64,000 nucleotides of DNA from Streptomyces griseofuscus (GTDB taxonomy: Bacteria > Actinomycetota > Actinomycetes > Streptomycetales > Streptomycetaceae): assembly GCF_014673495.1 (NCBI RefSeq), contig NZ_CP051006.1, positions 1,426,001 through 1,490,000 on the forward strand. The letters run 5' to 3'. The translations under genes were made by a program, and so were the position numbers. Under the pieces are notes generated by a model, which made no database searches, had not been told where the DNA came from, and saw nothing but the letters and a program-made list of their open reading frames with translations. Position 1 is the first letter of the stretch; each line of letters starts with the position of its first letter. Positions 62,719-64,000 of the stretch are shown piece by piece.

Positions 62719-64000
62719 ATGACCGCCAGCGAGCTCCCCGTACCGCTGCTCATCGCCCGGCAGGCGGCGGCGACCCCCGACGCCACGGCGGTGCTCGGGC
62801 CCGAAGGCGAGCTGACATATCGTCAACTCGACCAACGGGCCCGCGCGGTGGCCCGCGAGCTGGCCGCCGCCGGTGCGGGGCCCGAGGACACGGTGCTGGT
62901 CGGCGTGGGCCGGGGCGCCGACTGGGCGGTCGCCGTGCTGGGCATCTGGTACTGCGGTGCCGCGCTGCTGCTCGCCGACCCGGCGACGCCCGACGAGCGG
63001 CTGCGCACCCTGCTGGCCGCCGCCGGCACCCGCTATCTGGTCGCCGCGGACCACGCGGCCGCGGCCGACCTCCAACTCCGGGTCGGCACCGAGCTGTTCT
63101 GGGCGGCGACCACCGGGGCCGAGACCGGCGGCGCGGACTTCGTCCCGGCCCGGCCCGCGCCCGGCGCCCTCGCCTACGTCCTGTTCACCTCCGGCTCCAC
63201 CGGGGCGCCCAAGCCGGTCGCGGTCGGGCACCCCGGCCTCGCCCGGCAGGCCCATGTGCTCGCCGAGCGCTACGGCCTGACCGGCGCCGACCGGGTGCTC
63301 CAGTTCGCCGCGCCCGCCTTCGACGTGTCACTGGAGGAGGCCCTGCCCACCTGGTGCACGGGCGGCGCCGCCGTGTTCGTCGCCGACAACATGGTCTCGC
63401 CCGGCGAACTCGAACCCTTCCTCGCCGGGCAGCGGATCAGCGTCGTCAATCTGCCCACCCCCTACTGGGCGCAGTGGGCGAAGGACGTCGAGCGCCGGCC
63501 CCGGCCGCTGCCCGCGTCGCTGCGCCGGGTGGTGATCGGCAGCGACGCCGGGCGCACCGCGGATCTGCGCCGCTGGTACGGCGCGGGCGGCCCCCCGGTG
63601 ACCAGCGCGTACGGCCTCACCGAGTCGACGATCACCGCGACCTGCCACGAGGCCCGTGCCACCGCGCTCGACGGCGTCCCAGGCGACGAGGTGATCCCGC
63701 TCGGCGTACCGCTGCCCGGCGTGCGAGCGTATGTCCTGGACGAGGAGCTGACGGAAGCGGCGGACGGGGAGGCGGGCGAACTGTATCTGGCCGGCGCGTG
63801 CTTGGCGCGCGGTTACCACGGCAGGGCCGCACTGACCGCGGAACGCTTCGTGCCCGACCCGTTCACCGAGGAGCGGGGGCAGCGGATGTACCGGACGGGC
63901 GACCGGGTGCGCCGGTCGCCCGACGGCACGCTCCGCTTCCTCGGCCGCGCCGACGACCAGGTCAAGGTGCGCGGCCACCGGGTGGAACTCAAGGAGGTGG
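62719..64000 (+). CDS. NRPS adenylation protein, partial at right edge
   Basis: ATG 62719 with AGGAG 9 nt upstream opens a frame that reaches the right edge (427 residues). It starts directly with an adenylation domain, no condensation domain: LTYRQLDQRARAVA, VLFTSGSTGAPKP near 158, FDVSLEEALP, SAYGLTESTIT, MYRTGDRVRRS, GRADDQVKVRG. The pocket reads D-V-E-N-V-G-A-I-T, with E-N at the third and fourth positions faintly like ornithine-type codes; I would not assign it. It could be the initiating A domain or load the T-E protein in trans. The lysine of A10 and any carrier are beyond the window. Confidence 0.85.
   Translation, partial: MTASELPVPLLIARQAAATPDATAVLGPEGELTYRQLDQRARAVARELAAAGAGPEDTVLVGVGRGADWAVAVLGIWYCGAALLLADPATPDERLRTLLAAAGTRYLVAADHAAAADLQLRVGTELFWAATTGAETGGADFVPARPAPGALAYVLFTSGSTGAPKPVAVGHPGLARQAHVLAERYGLTGADRVLQFAAPAFDVSLEEALPTWCTGGAAVFVADNMVSPGELEPFLAGQRISVVNLPTPYWAQWAKDVERRPRPLPASLRRVVIGSDAGRTADLRRWYGAGGPPVTSAYGLTESTITATCHEARATALDGVPGDEVIPLGVPLPGVRAYVLDEELTEAADGEAGELYLAGACLARGYHGRAALTAERFVPDPFTEERGQRMYRTGDRVRRSPDGTLRFLGRADDQVKVRGHRVELKEV

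Overview
The window is about 64 kb of high-GC actinobacterial DNA. GC-rich third codon positions, frequent GTG starts with AGGAG-type ribosome sites and chained 4-nt stop/start overlaps point to Streptomyces or a close relative. Almost all of it reads as one secondary-metabolite locus, or possibly two abutting ones. It combines a phosphonate (C-P) pathway with at least seven nonribosomal peptide synthetase (NRPS) proteins. I see no tRNA, rRNA, CRISPR array or insertion sequence. I also see no obvious transcriptional regulator.

Left part (1-14481, minus strand). After a partial alpha/beta hydrolase comes a 13-gene run read leftward from 14481. In order of transcription: a GNAT/FemAB-like acyltransferase, an NDK-like protein, a nucleotidyltransferase, a PLP aminotransferase, phosphonopyruvate decarboxylase, PEP mutase, a second GNAT, an O-methyltransferase, an MFS exporter, a second methyltransferase, an alpha/beta hydrolase, an ATP-grasp-like ligase and 2-aminoethylphosphonate:pyruvate aminotransferase. 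PEP mutase, the decarboxylase and the aminotransferase form the textbook route from PEP to 2-aminoethylphosphonate. The other genes would activate, acylate, methylate, ligate and export a derivative.

Middle (14835-41332). Rightward genes encode a T-C-A-T NRPS (valine-like pocket), a hydrolase, an unknown protein, an S9 peptidase, a type II thioesterase with a Cys in the nucleophile position, and an A-T protein (threonine pocket). Next is a 1.4-kb gap holding a 120-bp tandem repeat, then a leftward X-Pro aminopeptidase. From a near-consensus promoter at 27878 runs a seven-gene operon in which all six junctions are 4-nt overlaps: MFS exporter, JmjC/cupin oxygenase, alpha-oxoamine synthase, CitE-like lyase, acylating aldehyde dehydrogenase, hydroxy-oxoacid aldolase and an OCD-family reductase. 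It looks like a building-block pathway. A MaoC hydratase, a paralogue of the first ATP-grasp ligase, an antiporter, a histidine phosphatase and a DUF4157 protein follow.

Right part (41676-64000, plus strand). A C-A(Thr)-T-C-A(Ser)-T-TE terminating synthetase is followed by three tightly linked genes: an argininosuccinate-lyase homologue, an L-threonine-kinase-like GHMP kinase, and a PLP beta-replacement enzyme fused to ATP-grasp. This trio fits synthesis of 2,3-diaminobutyrate from threonine. Then come MbtH, a T-E protein, a C-A-T protein, a C-A-T protein with a diaminobutyrate-like pocket, and an adenylation protein running off the window. My reading is a peptide assembly line with Thr, Ser, Val-like and diamino acid residues, possibly joined to an aminophosphonate. 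That the phosphonate and peptide halves make one molecule is inferred from gene order, the divergent arrangement and the paralogous ligases; it is not shown by the sequence.
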